From Clostridiales bacterium (GTDB taxonomy: Bacteria; Bacillota; Clostridia; Peptostreptococcales; Acidaminobacteraceae), in assembly GCA_016342415.1 (NCBI GenBank), contig JAEIOD010000005.1, positions 1 through 64,000 on the forward strand: a DNA stretch of 64,000 bases. The letters run 5' to 3'. The number at the start of each line of letters is the position of its first letter. Position 1 is the stretch's first letter. A program made the translations under genes and the position numbers. Of this stretch, positions 45,728 to 54,634 are shown piece by piece. Under the pieces are notes generated by a model. That model saw only the letters and a program-made list of their open reading frames with translations, was not told where the DNA came from and searched no databases.

Positions 45728-46052
45728 TGCTTTTTAGTTTTAAGTTGATCTTTGACAATAAAACTAAAATTGTCTTTGGTGTGTATACGAAGATATCTTT
45801 GTGAATGGCAAAGTTAAGTTGGTAACAGATGCATATGTACTTAATGCTTCAATAGTTAATGTGGGAATACAAATAACTTTTATACTGTGAGTGTACATTT
45901 TAAGTTTAACAGACATTTGAATTTCTAATGAGTATTTGACAAAAATAGTGGTAATAGTCTTGATACCATCAAAAGACACTATTATATTGTGAATTGTTTA
46001 ATTATATGTTAATATGTGAAAGAAGTGTTTAAAAAGTGTGAACGGAGAATCT
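45728..46052. other. Intergenic stretch with possible coding remnant
   Basis: 325 bases. A 35-codon open stretch at 45783-45890 looks protein-like but has no start or ribosome site. Nothing else is recognised before the GGAGAATCT ribosome site of the DeoR gene. Confidence 0.35.
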
Positions 46053-46829
46053 ATGTTTGTTGAAGAAAGACATGAAAAAATATTAGACATATTAAAAGAA
46101 AAAGGTCGTATCAGAGCTAGAGAAATACAAGAATTATTCGATGTTGGATTTGATACTGCAAGGCGTGATTTAAGATTATTGGAAGAAAAAGGTCTTTTGA
46201 AGAGAATTCATGGTGGTGCTATACCAGTTATCCAAGTAGGTTTTACAACCCCGAAGACATATACACCGAGAGATGTTACTGAGATAAAAAAGAACTATTG
46301 GGCAATTACACAGGAAGCTTTATCTCATATCAGAGAGCACGATGTAATATATATAACAGGTGCTTCCATCGGTTTTTTTATGGCTCTGAACTTACCTGTG
46401 GACATTGATTTTACAGTTGCAACAAATTCTGTAATTTTGGCCGATGAGTTAAGAAAGTATGATAATGTAACAACCTATGTATTGGGTGGACTGATGACCA
46501 AAAAAGGACATTTAGGAGATCATCATACCCTACAGGTGATTCGAAGTATGAGATTTGATTTGGCATTTTTAACTGCTGCAGCGTTTTCAGCTGATTTTGG
46601 TATGTCCATACAATCAACGATTAATGTATCGATAACACAAGCTGTTATTGAAAGTTCCAGAAAATGTATTGGTTTGTTCCCACATGAAAAAATGGGAAGA
46701 GAGTCTATTTTAAAAGTATGTCCTGCAACAGATCTTGATCTCATCATAACAGATTGGGATACCTGTAATACTGAACTAGAAAAACTTGAAACCCTAAATA
46801 TTAAAGTGATTATAGCTAAGGAGTTATGA
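46053..46829 (+). CDS. DeoR/GlpR family transcriptional regulator
   Basis: A 258-residue repressor: N-terminal winged HTH (RHEKILDILKEKGRIRAREI, then DTARRDLRLLEEKGLLKRIHGGA) and a C-terminal sugar-phosphate-sensing domain with YITGASIGFFMA. It overlaps murA by 4 bases, so it probably controls it; sensing of an amino-sugar phosphate would make sense but is inferred. I prefer ATG at 46053 over an in-frame GTG at 46038. Confidence 0.88.
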   Translation: MFVEERHEKILDILKEKGRIRAREIQELFDVGFDTARRDLRLLEEKGLLKRIHGGAIPVIQVGFTTPKTYTPRDVTEIKKNYWAITQEALSHIREHDVIYITGASIGFFMALNLPVDIDFTVATNSVILADELRKYDNVTTYVLGGLMTKKGHLGDHHTLQVIRSMRFDLAFLTAAAFSADFGMSIQSTINVSITQAVIESSRKCIGLFPHEKMGRESILKVCPATDLDLIITDWDTCNTELEKLETLNIKVIIAKEL

Positions 46830-48121
46830 TGGAAGAAAAAAAGTTGAAATTAGACACAAATGATTTGAGTTATGTAAGAATTAAAGGTGGTAATAGATTA
46901 GAAGGCGTTGTGAGTCCTGATGGGGCTAAAAACTCTGCATTGATTCAATTGGCTTCATTGGTATTGGTAGATGGCAATTTTGTGACACTTAAGAATTTAC
47001 CTTTAATCTCTGATGTATATGATTCAATTGAGATGATCAAAGAGACCGGCTTAAAAACTAAGCTTGTTGACAATGAAGTAACAATTATGGGTGAGCCCTC
47101 ATCTTTTGAGTTTTCTGCTTATTATGGTTCAAAAATAAGAGCTTCGTTAGCTTTTTTAGGTTCGGTTCTAAGTAAATTTGGCCAAGTAAAGTTACCCTTA
47201 CCAGGTGGTGACAAAATTGGTGAAAGACCAATAGACATTCACGTTGATGTACTTGAAGCATTTGATATAGAAGTGGCTATTAGAAATGGATTTGTTTTTG
47301 CGAAAGCGCGGACATTTCCTTTAAAAGGATCGTCTGTCTTTTTAAGATTCCCAAGTGTTCTTGCAACGGTTAATGGTATCTTGTTAGGTGTGTTGGCTGA
47401 AGGCAAAACAGTGCTCAACAATGTTGCTAAAGAACCTGAGATTGTTGATTTGACTAATTTACTTACTAAAATGGGTGCACGCATTAATGGTGTAGGTACA
47501 GATCGAATCACAATCGTAGGTGTTACAGAGTTAAATTCAACAACCCACGAAGTGATGCCGGATCGGTTAGAAGCAGCAGCTCTAATGATGTCTATCGTCA
47601 TGACCGAAGGTAAAGGAACTGTTGAAAATACAATTCCAGAACATAATATACCACTGATTGAAACATTAAGACGATGTGGAATAGATGTTGTGACTGATGG
47701 TGATAAAGTGCATATTGATGCGGTCAATTTTAATAAAGGATTCCAAGTAGAAACAAGACCTTTTCCGGGATTGGCAACTGATGTTCAACCACTTATTACG
47801 CCATTAGGCTTGAAATGCCCTGAGGAATCAATAATTACTGACAATGTTTTCCAGGAGCGTTTTTCTCATGTGGATGAACTAAGAAAGATGGGCGCTCAGA
47901 TTGATCGTTTTAATAACACCATCCATATCAAACCTAATAATAAATTATCGGGTGCCAGTGTTGAAGGTGGTGATATAAGAACTGTAGTCACACTGATCAA
48001 TGCAGCATTGTCAATTGATGATGATTCAAAAGTATATGGAGTGGAACACTTAAATAGAGGTCATTCAAAATTTATTGAAAAATTAAAACTTTTGAATGCA
48101 GATATTGAGATAATAAATTAG
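46826..48121 (+). CDS. murA: UDP-GlcNAc 1-carboxyvinyltransferase with Cys-to-Asp active site
   Basis: A 431-residue EPSP-synthase-fold enzyme, first committed step of peptidoglycan synthesis. PDGAKNSAL carries the conserved Lys-Asn, PGLATDVQPL the catalytic Asp. The loop that normally reads PGGCxIGxRP is PGGDKIGERP, with Asp at D129 (codon 47210-47212) in place of the Cys attacked by fosfomycin. Such Asp enzymes are known to be active and fosfomycin-resistant in other bacteria. Two adjacent ATGs (46826 and 46829) are possible starts. Paired with a DeoR regulator, so possibly a second MurA. Confidence 0.9.
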   Translation: MMEEKKLKLDTNDLSYVRIKGGNRLEGVVSPDGAKNSALIQLASLVLVDGNFVTLKNLPLISDVYDSIEMIKETGLKTKLVDNEVTIMGEPSSFEFSAYYGSKIRASLAFLGSVLSKFGQVKLPLPGGDKIGERPIDIHVDVLEAFDIEVAIRNGFVFAKARTFPLKGSSVFLRFPSVLATVNGILLGVLAEGKTVLNNVAKEPEIVDLTNLLTKMGARINGVGTDRITIVGVTELNSTTHEVMPDRLEAAALMMSIVMTEGKGTVENTIPEHNIPLIETLRRCGIDVVTDGDKVHIDAVNFNKGFQVETRPFPGLATDVQPLITPLGLKCPEESIITDNVFQERFSHVDELRKMGAQIDRFNNTIHIKPNNKLSGASVEGGDIRTVVTLINAALSIDDDSKVYGVEHLNRGHSKFIEKLKLLNADIEIIN

Positions 48122-48139
48122 AATTTACTTAGAAAAAAT

Positions 48140-48192
48140 AAGTAGGAGAAGGTAGGTGATTTTAAAAGAAATACCTACTTTATTTTTTATAT
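48140..48192 (+). terminator. Terminator after murA
   Basis: GGTAGGT (about 48150-48156) pairs with ACCTAC near 48173 with a T-rich tail; an alternative pairing with AAGTAGG just upstream is also possible. Confidence 0.5.
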
Positions 48193-48265
48193 TGATATTG
48201 TACACGACCATATTTTGACATAATGCAATTAATAAATTAAACTTAAAGCAAAGGATGGTGTTATT

Positions 48266-48793
48266 ATGAAAGAGATATTAAAAAAACGTCATAGCGAAAG
48301 AAAATATACAACCGAGAAAGTTTCAAAAGAAAATATTGATTATATCTTAGAATGCATGTTGTTAAGTCCTTCAGGTAAAAATAAAAATCCTTGGGAATTT
48401 ATTCTGGTCAATGATTTAAAATTAATAAAAACACTTGCAGATTCAAAGAAGGCAGGTGCGAAATTTTTAAAAGATACTCAACATGTGATTGTGGTAGTTG
48501 GAGATGAATCAGCCTCTGATACATGGATAGAAGATGCATCTATTACTCTGATGGTTGGACATCTTGCAGCGACAACTTTAGAACTTGGTTCTTGTTGGAT
48601 ACAGACTAGGAACAGGGAAGCTGAAAATGAGGATTCTGAAACTTATGTAAAAAGAGTATTGAGTATTCCAAACAGATTAAGAGTTTTGGGAATGTTGTCA
48701 ATAGGGCATCCTGTTCAAGTGACTGAAAAAGAAAAATCTGTTAACAAGGGAAAAGTATTTTTAAATCATTATGGAAAAGCTTTTTATGGATAA
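48266..48793 (+). CDS. Nitroreductase family protein
   Basis: A 175-residue FMN-dependent oxidoreductase with the family opening ILKKRHSERKYTTEKVS and LSPSGKNKNPWEF (FMN contacts), then GSCWIQTRN. Short members of this family reduce quinones, nitro compounds or flavins; the substrate is not clear. It overlaps the downstream gene by 8 bases. Confidence 0.88.
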   Translation: MKEILKKRHSERKYTTEKVSKENIDYILECMLLSPSGKNKNPWEFILVNDLKLIKTLADSKKAGAKFLKDTQHVIVVVGDESASDTWIEDASITLMVGHLAATTLELGSCWIQTRNREAENEDSETYVKRVLSIPNRLRVLGMLSIGHPVQVTEKEKSVNKGKVFLNHYGKAFYG

Positions 48794-49397
48794 GTTAAAA
48801 GTTTTAGAAGAAAAGTTTTACGATCATTATCCAACGGGATTTGATTGTGAGGAAATGAGAAACATAGAAAAAAAACATGAACTTGATAAATTTTTAGAAC
48901 AAACACATGAAAAATTTTCTGTTGAAGCATTTCAGTCAACAGATGTGATTGAAAGTTTCTATAGAGTGATAAATGCATCTACTTTGGTTTCGAGGTTTGA
49001 AAAACCAGCATTTAAGAATTTTATGTCAATCATTAGTGATGCTGAAACAGAATTGTTGAAAGAGGGTCTTTTTGAATTTTTACATGGTGATGAGGAGAAG
49101 GGATTTAATATAATGGTAGAAGTCATGACTGTTCATAAAGTCGCAAAATGGCCAATATTGACTGTATTAAGAGCATACTATTATCCACAAGAGGATCTTG
49201 TTATCAAACCCACAACTGTTAAAAAGATATTGAAGTATTTTGATGTAACAGATATACACTATACTTCAAAGCCGAATTATCAGTTTTATGCTGATTATAG
49301 AATTTTCATAAATAATTTAAAGAAAAAAGCTTCAAAAGGTGTTAAATCAAATAATCCAGCATTTTCTGGATTTTTAATGATGATGATTGAGGATTAA
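48786..49397 (+). CDS. Conserved-looking protein of unknown function
   Basis: A 203-residue soluble, mainly helical protein (MDKLKVLEEKFYDHYP). No motif I recognise. It overlaps the nitroreductase gene and its stop abuts the ATPase start (TAAATG), so the three are one transcript. A partner role to the ATPase is possible. The start at 48786 is chosen over 48771 only because it falls closer to the nitroreductase stop; neither has a strong site. Confidence 0.55.
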   Translation: MDKLKVLEEKFYDHYPTGFDCEEMRNIEKKHELDKFLEQTHEKFSVEAFQSTDVIESFYRVINASTLVSRFEKPAFKNFMSIISDAETELLKEGLFEFLHGDEEKGFNIMVEVMTVHKVAKWPILTVLRAYYYPQEDLVIKPTTVKKILKYFDVTDIHYTSKPNYQFYADYRIFINNLKKKASKGVKSNNPAFSGFLMMMIED

Positions 49398-50189
49398 ATG
49401 ATATTTTTAGGAGCGCTTAAAAGATGTAAAGAAAGCAAACTTGGTGATTATCCGTTTCATATGCCTGTGATAAATGAATTAAATCATTTGAACTTCGATA
49501 GCCCAGTGACTTTTTTTATTGGTGAAAATGGATGTGGCAAAACGACACTACTTGAAAGTATGGTCGTTTTATCGCGTTCTATTAATTTAGTTCCAGAAGA
49601 ATTCAAATCAATGACTGGCTCAAAGGCACTTTCTCTATCATTTGAGTTGGAATGGCATAAGAAGACTTCTCGAGGATTTTATCTAAAGTCTCAAAGTTTT
49701 ATAACTTATATTCAATATATAGATCGAATGAAATCTGAAACAAGACAAGAAGTAGAGCTCCTTAAGGAAGAATACATGGATCGATCACGGTATGCTTATG
49801 AATTAGCAACTGGACCTTATCTAAAAACACTTGGTGCTTTAACCAATAGATATGGAGAAGGATTAGATAAAATGTCTCATGGAGAAGGATATTTGGAATT
49901 GTTCAAGTCCAGGTTGGTACCTGAGGGACTTTATATATTAGACGAGCCTGAATTGTCGTTATCTCCTATGAGACAATTGAGTCTTATAGCTTTGATGAAA
50001 GAAATGGTAGCAAAAGACTGTCAATTTATCATAATAACACATTCACCAATCTTGATGGCATTTGAAGATGCTATAATTTACGAGTTTTCACATGATGGTA
50101 TCAAAGAAGTAGAATACGGTGATGTTGAACATGTGACCTTGACAAGAGATTTTTTGAATAATCCGAAACGTTATTTGAGATATTTATAA
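49398..50189 (+). CDS. AAA/ABC-type ATPase (SMC-like P-loop)
   Basis: A 263-residue single-cassette ATPase. Walker A is GENGCGKTT (about residues 43-51), a signature-like MSHGEGYLELF stands near 160, Walker B is LYILDEPELSLSP and the H-loop is IITHSP. This is the AAA_15/AAA_21 group of stand-alone ATPases found in DNA-repair, defence and unknown systems. No membrane helices. Translationally coupled to the unknown protein before it. Confidence 0.85.
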   Translation: MIFLGALKRCKESKLGDYPFHMPVINELNHLNFDSPVTFFIGENGCGKTTLLESMVVLSRSINLVPEEFKSMTGSKALSLSFELEWHKKTSRGFYLKSQSFITYIQYIDRMKSETRQEVELLKEEYMDRSRYAYELATGPYLKTLGALTNRYGEGLDKMSHGEGYLELFKSRLVPEGLYILDEPELSLSPMRQLSLIALMKEMVAKDCQFIIITHSPILMAFEDAIIYEFSHDGIKEVEYGDVEHVTLTRDFLNNPKRYLRYL

Positions 50190-50254
50190 TTAGTAGAACA
50201 TAAGATATGTTTTATGTTATAATATAAAAAATAAAAGTATTTAATGGAGGATAT

Positions 50255-50686
50255 ATGGCTCTAAAAAAATGTGAAAACTGTGGCGTTTTCTTTGGTGCTG
50301 AAGGTAATGAGGTACTATGTAAGAACTGTACACAACCAAAATCAAAAAGGGCTGTGCTGACTGGTGATATAGAACATGATAAATTTGCGAATGCAAGAGC
50401 AGTTGTTTACGATCAACCAAATGTAACACCCGAAGAACTGGTAAATGAATTAAAAGCAAGAGGGGTTGAGATAACGATTAGAGAAGTTATGAAATTTGTA
50501 ACAGATGGTCGTTTGACTTTAATCACAATTGATGGTGGGTCATACTGTTCAAGTTGTGGTACAAAAATTGCCTTAGGTACGATGTGCAAGGACTGTTCGA
50601 AAAAATTGGACAAATTTAGAAAACCTGCTGTAGCAAAGCCGGTGCAGGAAGAACATAAAAAAGTTGGTATGCATACTAAAAAGTAG
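50255..50686 (+). CDS. TIGR03826/YvyF-type flagellar-operon zinc-ribbon protein
   Basis: A 143-residue protein with an N-terminal zinc ribbon (CENCGVFF..CKNC), a MerR-like middle segment (TPEELVNELKARGVEITIREVMKFV) and a second ribbon (CSSCGTK..CKDC). The layout matches YvyF/TIGR03826, a protein usually encoded in flagellar operons. No flagellar genes are nearby, so the function here is uncertain. Start after TGGAGGATAT. Confidence 0.7.
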   Translation: MALKKCENCGVFFGAEGNEVLCKNCTQPKSKRAVLTGDIEHDKFANARAVVYDQPNVTPEELVNELKARGVEITIREVMKFVTDGRLTLITIDGGSYCSSCGTKIALGTMCKDCSKKLDKFRKPAVAKPVQEEHKKVGMHTKK

Positions 50687-50929
50687 ACACATAGTGTTTA
50701 TTTTTTTTAAAATCATTTTATGAAGAAGGTATCATTTGTTCATATTGGGATTTATATGTTTTGATTAAAGTTTTCTAAAATAAATTAATTTCTAATTTAT
50801 AAGCTATATGAATTTCATAATGTATAATTTACTTATATTTGCTATAATTATAATGAAAGAATTAAAAATACGAGCGTAAAAAAATAAATCGTGTTGAGAT
50901 CTAGACGAGATTTTAAACAGGGAGATTAT

Positions 50930-52225
50930 ATGAATATTGAAAAGACATTTATTATAAGAGCTATCCTGAGAATCATTTTATATATTTCATTGATTATTTT
51001 ACCAACTTTCATTTGGCAAGATACCCCACTTGTCTATCAAGTTTTCGGGATTTTTTTTGCTGTGATTTTATTTGCATTTTGGCAGTATGACACTATTTCA
51101 AAAAAGTTTAATCTTCTGTTGAGTCGTTTCGGTTATGAAAAAAAACGTGGAAAACTTTCTGACATGATTGGTGTTATGGAAGATGTCTTTGATCAATCAA
51201 GACATACGAGTGAATTGTACTTTAAAATGAATCAATCCTTACGTCTGGCAATCGAAATTAATAATTTGTTTTTAAAGACCAACGATCAACAATCCGTATA
51301 TGATTTTATATTGCAAAAAGCATTAGAAGCAGTGGGGAAGTCTTCTAAGGGAAGTATCATGTTGTTAAATTCAAACGATGAGTTAAGTTTTATTTCCTTA
51401 ATCGGATTTGATGAATCCTTTAAGGAGATGAAAATAAAAAAAGAAAAGGATTTTCTATATGTATTAACCGAAGGTGCACTTGATCGGTCGGTTATTGTTG
51501 AAGATGTTGTTAGTTTTAATAAAGCGGGTATGACAGAAACTGAGTTTATTGCTTTTTATAAAAAACACCCAAAGGTGTTTCAAACCACATTATCGGCACC
51601 CATCCGAGTAGACGACAATTTTATTGGTGTGATTAATATGGATTCGCATGAAAAGGGTGCTTTTACTAATGAGGATTTATTCATAATGGATTTGTTTGCC
51701 TCTCAATTAGAGGTTGCCATACGTAATAGGAACTTACTTGATGAAATATTATATTTATCACGTTATGATCATCTTACAAGGGTGTACAATAGAAAGTACT
51801 TTGATGATGTGCTAGAGTCTCTAATCAAAAAAGAAAGTAAGTTTATCTACACAATCATTGATATCAATAACCTTAAGAAGGTAAATGATGCATTTGGGCA
51901 TACTGAAGGAGACCGTCTATTAAAAGTATTCTGTGATACGGTCAATAAGAATATCAGAAATTCAGATTATTTCGCAAGATTAGGTGGAGATGAGTTTGCA
52001 CTAATTCTAACAGATCTAAGCAAGGTAGAAGCCTCAAAAATATTTTTGCGTATTATGAAAGAGCTTGAACACTTCGTTTTGACTCATAATATTCATTACT
52101 TCATTAATTTCAGTTACGGAATTACTGAATACCCAAGTGAAGCAAAAACAAGCGAAGAACTTTATTTGATATCTGACGAAAAAATGTATAAAATGAAAAG
52201 ATCATTTAATAATACTGTCAAGTAG
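50930..52225 (+). CDS. Diguanylate cyclase (two TM, GAF, GGDEF)
   Basis: A 431-residue membrane-anchored signalling enzyme that makes c-di-GMP from GTP. Residues 5-28 and 33-53 are membrane helices, about 105-255 a GAF domain, 260-430 the GGDEF domain with an intact RLGGDEFALIL active site. There is no RxxD inhibitory site that I can see just upstream (ends NSDYFARLGGDEF). The start at 50930 has AGGGAGATTAT. Monocistronic. Confidence 0.93.
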   Translation: MNIEKTFIIRAILRIILYISLIILPTFIWQDTPLVYQVFGIFFAVILFAFWQYDTISKKFNLLLSRFGYEKKRGKLSDMIGVMEDVFDQSRHTSELYFKMNQSLRLAIEINNLFLKTNDQQSVYDFILQKALEAVGKSSKGSIMLLNSNDELSFISLIGFDESFKEMKIKKEKDFLYVLTEGALDRSVIVEDVVSFNKAGMTETEFIAFYKKHPKVFQTTLSAPIRVDDNFIGVINMDSHEKGAFTNEDLFIMDLFASQLEVAIRNRNLLDEILYLSRYDHLTRVYNRKYFDDVLESLIKKESKFIYTIIDINNLKKVNDAFGHTEGDRLLKVFCDTVNKNIRNSDYFARLGGDEFALILTDLSKVEASKIFLRIMKELEHFVLTHNIHYFINFSYGITEYPSEAKTSEELYLISDEKMYKMKRSFNNTVK

Positions 52226-52337
52226 GATTTTGATCAAAATTCTACTGTATAGCGTTTGAAGATAGATTAATTTAGAGGGCATAAGCCTTCTTCTTTAAAA
52301 ATAGTAGCAGGTACTAATACTAATTACTAAAAAAGTG

Positions 52338-52365
52338 TTGACTTCATATTTAAATTCCGTATAAT
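52338..52365 (+). promoter_or_regulatory. Putative sigma-A promoter for the dUTPase-like gene
   Basis: TTGACT (52338-52343), 16-base spacer, TATAAT (52360-52365), 23 bases before the start codon. Confidence 0.72.
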
Positions 52366-52388
52366 TGTATACATAACGGAGGTAATAT

Positions 52389-52895
52389 ATGAAAATAAAT
52401 GAACTGTTTAAAATACAAGCGGCTGTGGAAGAGCAAATGAGTCTTCTATCTGGTGTTGAAGAAAATGCATTGGGTGATCATAATGTTATGAATGTAAGAT
52501 TCCTAGCTATTCAAGTCAAACTAGGTGAATTAGCAAATCTAACGAAATGTTATAAATATAAAAAGGACATCAATGAGATTCCTAGAAGCAAAATATTGTT
52601 TAGATATTTAGAGGGAATGAGATACTTGTTATCTATAGGTAATAAATATGATTTAAATATCATAGATGATTACGCATTTGAAAACATTAGAGAGTCAGAA
52701 GATTTAATAATCTTGTTCAGTGAATTATATGATGGGCTGAGTCGATTAAAAAAACTTTTAAATAACGACCAATTTGTTGATGGTTTAAACGAGTACATAT
52801 TTGTATTTGCAAAATATATACAATTGGCAAGAGCACTTCAGATTTCATATGATGAAGCATATGCATACTTTAAAGATACATCAATCTCTGCTTAG
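52389..52895 (+). CDS. Dimeric dUTPase-like all-alpha NTP pyrophosphatase
   Basis: A 168-residue helical protein resembling the dUTPase_2/MazG-like superfamily: MNVRFLAIQVKLGELANLTKCYKYKK has the ELGELAN-type metal-binding helix, with K in place of the first E (KLGELAN), and GMRYLLSIGNKYDL resembles the GLHFLLSIGLE helix. It would hydrolyse dUTP to dUMP and keep uracil out of DNA. The Glu-to-Lys change could weaken metal binding. Ends in a strong terminator. Confidence 0.72.
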   Translation: MKINELFKIQAAVEEQMSLLSGVEENALGDHNVMNVRFLAIQVKLGELANLTKCYKYKKDINEIPRSKILFRYLEGMRYLLSIGNKYDLNIIDDYAFENIRESEDLIILFSELYDGLSRLKKLLNNDQFVDGLNEYIFVFAKYIQLARALQISYDEAYAYFKDTSISA

Positions 52896-52909
52896 CAGAG
52901 ATTTTTTCA
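52883..52909 (+). terminator. Terminator overlapping the dUTPase-like stop codon
   Basis: AATCTCTGC-TTA-GCAGAGATT (52883-52903) followed by Ts; the stop codon lies in the loop. Confidence 0.9.
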
Positions 52910-52968
52910 TTTTTTCTTCATTATTTCTTAAGAAATATTTGTTACACTGTATTTAAGAGGAGGTGAAA

Positions 52969-53604
52969 ATGAAGAAAATATTAATATACAGTTTATGTTG
53001 TTTGTTCATACTGTATGCAGTAGAACAAGTTTTAGAATTGCCCTATCTAATAAAAACACTTATTAAACTACCGTTATTTACTATGTATCCAATGTATACA
53101 ATAAGAAAGATGTCTTTTGAAATCAAACGAAAAGAGTTCAAACCTGTAATACTGTTATCGGTTTTTGTATTTTTAGTGATAATAATTGCATTTCTTGTTC
53201 TAAATTCATTCATTAACTTTTATACCATTCAAAATGATTTCAAAAATAGAATGCAGATTTCAACTGCTCAATTCATGTGGGCAGGCATTTATACAATTGT
53301 TATCAATGCATTGATAGAAGAAATCTTCTTCAGAGGGTTTATATTTATGAAATTACTGAAAGAAAACCGGTTTTTGGCGTATCTCATTTCAGCAGGTTTG
53401 TTTGCGATGTATCATATGGCGATTTTTAAAACGTGGTTTAGTTTACCGATTTTTTTATTGATCATGTTCGGTTTATTTGTAGGCGGTTTGATATTCAGTT
53501 ACTTTGTTGAAAAAACTAATAGTTTTCTAGCATCTTACATGATACATGTCTCCGCTGATTTAGCTGTTGTTTTAATTGGAATTAGAGTCCTTGGAATTGC
53601 TTAA
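52969..53604 (+). CDS. CPBP family intramembrane metalloprotease
   Basis: A 211-residue membrane protein with about six helices. The CAAX-protease/bacteriocin-processing (ABI) motifs are present: EEIFFRGFIF (Glu-Glu-x3-Arg), YHMAIF (His) and HVSADLAVV (His, Asp/Asn region). The substrate is unknown; members process prenylated proteins or bacteriocins and give self-immunity. The ATG at 52969 has GAGGAGGTGAAA. Confidence 0.88.
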   Translation: MKKILIYSLCCLFILYAVEQVLELPYLIKTLIKLPLFTMYPMYTIRKMSFEIKRKEFKPVILLSVFVFLVIIIAFLVLNSFINFYTIQNDFKNRMQISTAQFMWAGIYTIVINALIEEIFFRGFIFMKLLKENRFLAYLISAGLFAMYHMAIFKTWFSLPIFLLIMFGLFVGGLIFSYFVEKTNSFLASYMIHVSADLAVVLIGIRVLGIA

Positions 53605-53645
53605 AGTTATGAAATTTGGGTATATATCTAATTGGAAGTGATGAC

Positions 53646-54161
53646 ATGAAAATAGATACTTTTTCAACTTATCAAATCGGTATACCCAACACAGAAGCTG
53701 TAGGAAATGTACGGCCAGTTAAGCATGGGGAGATTTCTCCCCTTGAAAAAACTGAATTGGATCCAAATGCTAATATGGAGAATTTGAAATCCATTTATAG
53801 CGACAAACAATTAAAACGTTTGGGTATAATAGAATGTGAAACGTGTGCCAATCGAACGTATGTAGATGGATCTGATGATCCGGGTGTTTCATTTAAAAGT
53901 CCCGGTAAAATAGATCCAAAAGTCTCTGCAAGTGTGGTGATGTCACATGAGCTTGAACATGTCTCAAATGAACAAGCTTCTGCAAATGCCGAAAACAGAG
54001 AAATCGTATCACAAAGTGTTTCATTGCATGCTTCCATATGTCCTGAATGTGGTGTTTCCTACATCGCTGGTGGTGAAACTCGAACCGTTACAAAAGGAAA
54101 GAGTGAATACAGTGGTCCGGATGAACTTTTTAAAGGTGTTAAAATAGATAAAAGATTATAA
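53646..54161 (+). CDS. SprA-like putative metalloprotease
   Basis: A 171-residue protein with a HELEH (HExxH-type) zinc-binding motif in ASVVMSHELEHVSNEQ. CETCANRTYVDGSDDPGVSF and CPECGVSYIAGGETRT contain two Cys pairs that may form a second metal site. This layout is that of the SprA-related/CJM1_0395 family, whose function is unknown. The N-terminus is probably flexible; no signal peptide. The start at 53646 follows TGGAAGTGATGAC. Confidence 0.72.
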   Translation: MKIDTFSTYQIGIPNTEAVGNVRPVKHGEISPLEKTELDPNANMENLKSIYSDKQLKRLGIIECETCANRTYVDGSDDPGVSFKSPGKIDPKVSASVVMSHELEHVSNEQASANAENREIVSQSVSLHASICPECGVSYIAGGETRTVTKGKSEYSGPDELFKGVKIDKRL

Positions 54162-54200
54162 AATAATCATATCAAACTGATATGATTATTTTTTCTTTTT
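54162..54200 (+). terminator. Terminator after the SprA-like gene
   Basis: AATAATCATATCA (54162-54174) pairs with TGATATGATTATT (54178-54190), followed by Ts. Confidence 0.92.
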
Positions 54201-54203
54201 TTA

Positions 54204-54231
54204 TTGACATCTAATACGAATGTGGTATCAT
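54204..54231 (+). promoter_or_regulatory. Promoter of the metal-resistance operon
   Basis: TTGACA (54204-54209), 16-base spacer, TATCAT (54226-54231). The consensus -35 box and position just ahead of the operator support it. Confidence 0.82.
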
Positions 54232-54241
54232 ATAAGTGTAC

Positions 54242-54261
54242 ATATGAATATGTGTTCATAT
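54242..54261 (+). promoter_or_regulatory. ArsR/SmtB-type operator
   Basis: ATATGAA-N6-TTCATAT (54242-54261), the inverted repeat typical of CadC/CzrA-family repressors, overlaps the expected transcription start. Metal binding should release the repressor and open the operon. Confidence 0.85.
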
Positions 54262-54281
54262 ATAAACATAAAGGAGCTATT

Positions 54282-54632
54282 ATGAATGAAAAATGCTGTA
54301 CACATTGTGAAGATGAGCAAGTAAATTTAATAAGAAAACACATGCCAGATGAAGAGACTCTATCAGACTTATCTGAATTTTTTAAAATATTTGGAGACAG
54401 CACTCGAATAAAGATTATTTGTGTTCTCTTTGAAGGTGAAATGTGTGTTAGTGGAATTGTTGATATTTTAGAAATGAGTCAATCATCTATTTCGCATCAA
54501 CTTCGAATCTTAAAAACTCAACGTATTGTAAAAGCGAAAAAAGTCGGCAAACAAGTATTTTATACATTAGATGATCACCATATTCAAAAAATATTTGAAA
54601 TGGGATTGGATCATGTCTTTGAGAGGAGATAA
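54282..54632 (+). CDS. ArsR/SmtB (CadC-like) metal-sensing repressor
   Basis: A 116-residue winged-helix repressor. The N-terminus has CCTHC (C5, C6, C9) and the alpha-3 region EMCV (C55; CadC has ELCVCDL), possible thiolate ligands for Cd/Pb/Zn. The C-terminal helix LDDHHIQKIFEMGLDH carries the Asp/His alpha-5 zinc site. The recognition helix is SQSSISHQLRILK. It is two bases from the ATPase gene and presumably controls it through the operator just upstream. Start after AAAGGAGCTAT. Confidence 0.93.
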   Translation: MNEKCCTHCEDEQVNLIRKHMPDEETLSDLSEFFKIFGDSTRIKIICVLFEGEMCVSGIVDILEMSQSSISHQLRILKTQRIVKAKKVGKQVFYTLDDHHIQKIFEMGLDHVFERR

Positions 54633-54634
54633 CT

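Noticed and set aside
47239..47727. 162-residue minus-strand ORF across murA
   Set aside because: It is the antisense shadow of a clear MurA reading frame, with low-complexity Ser/Thr/Val composition and no ribosome site.
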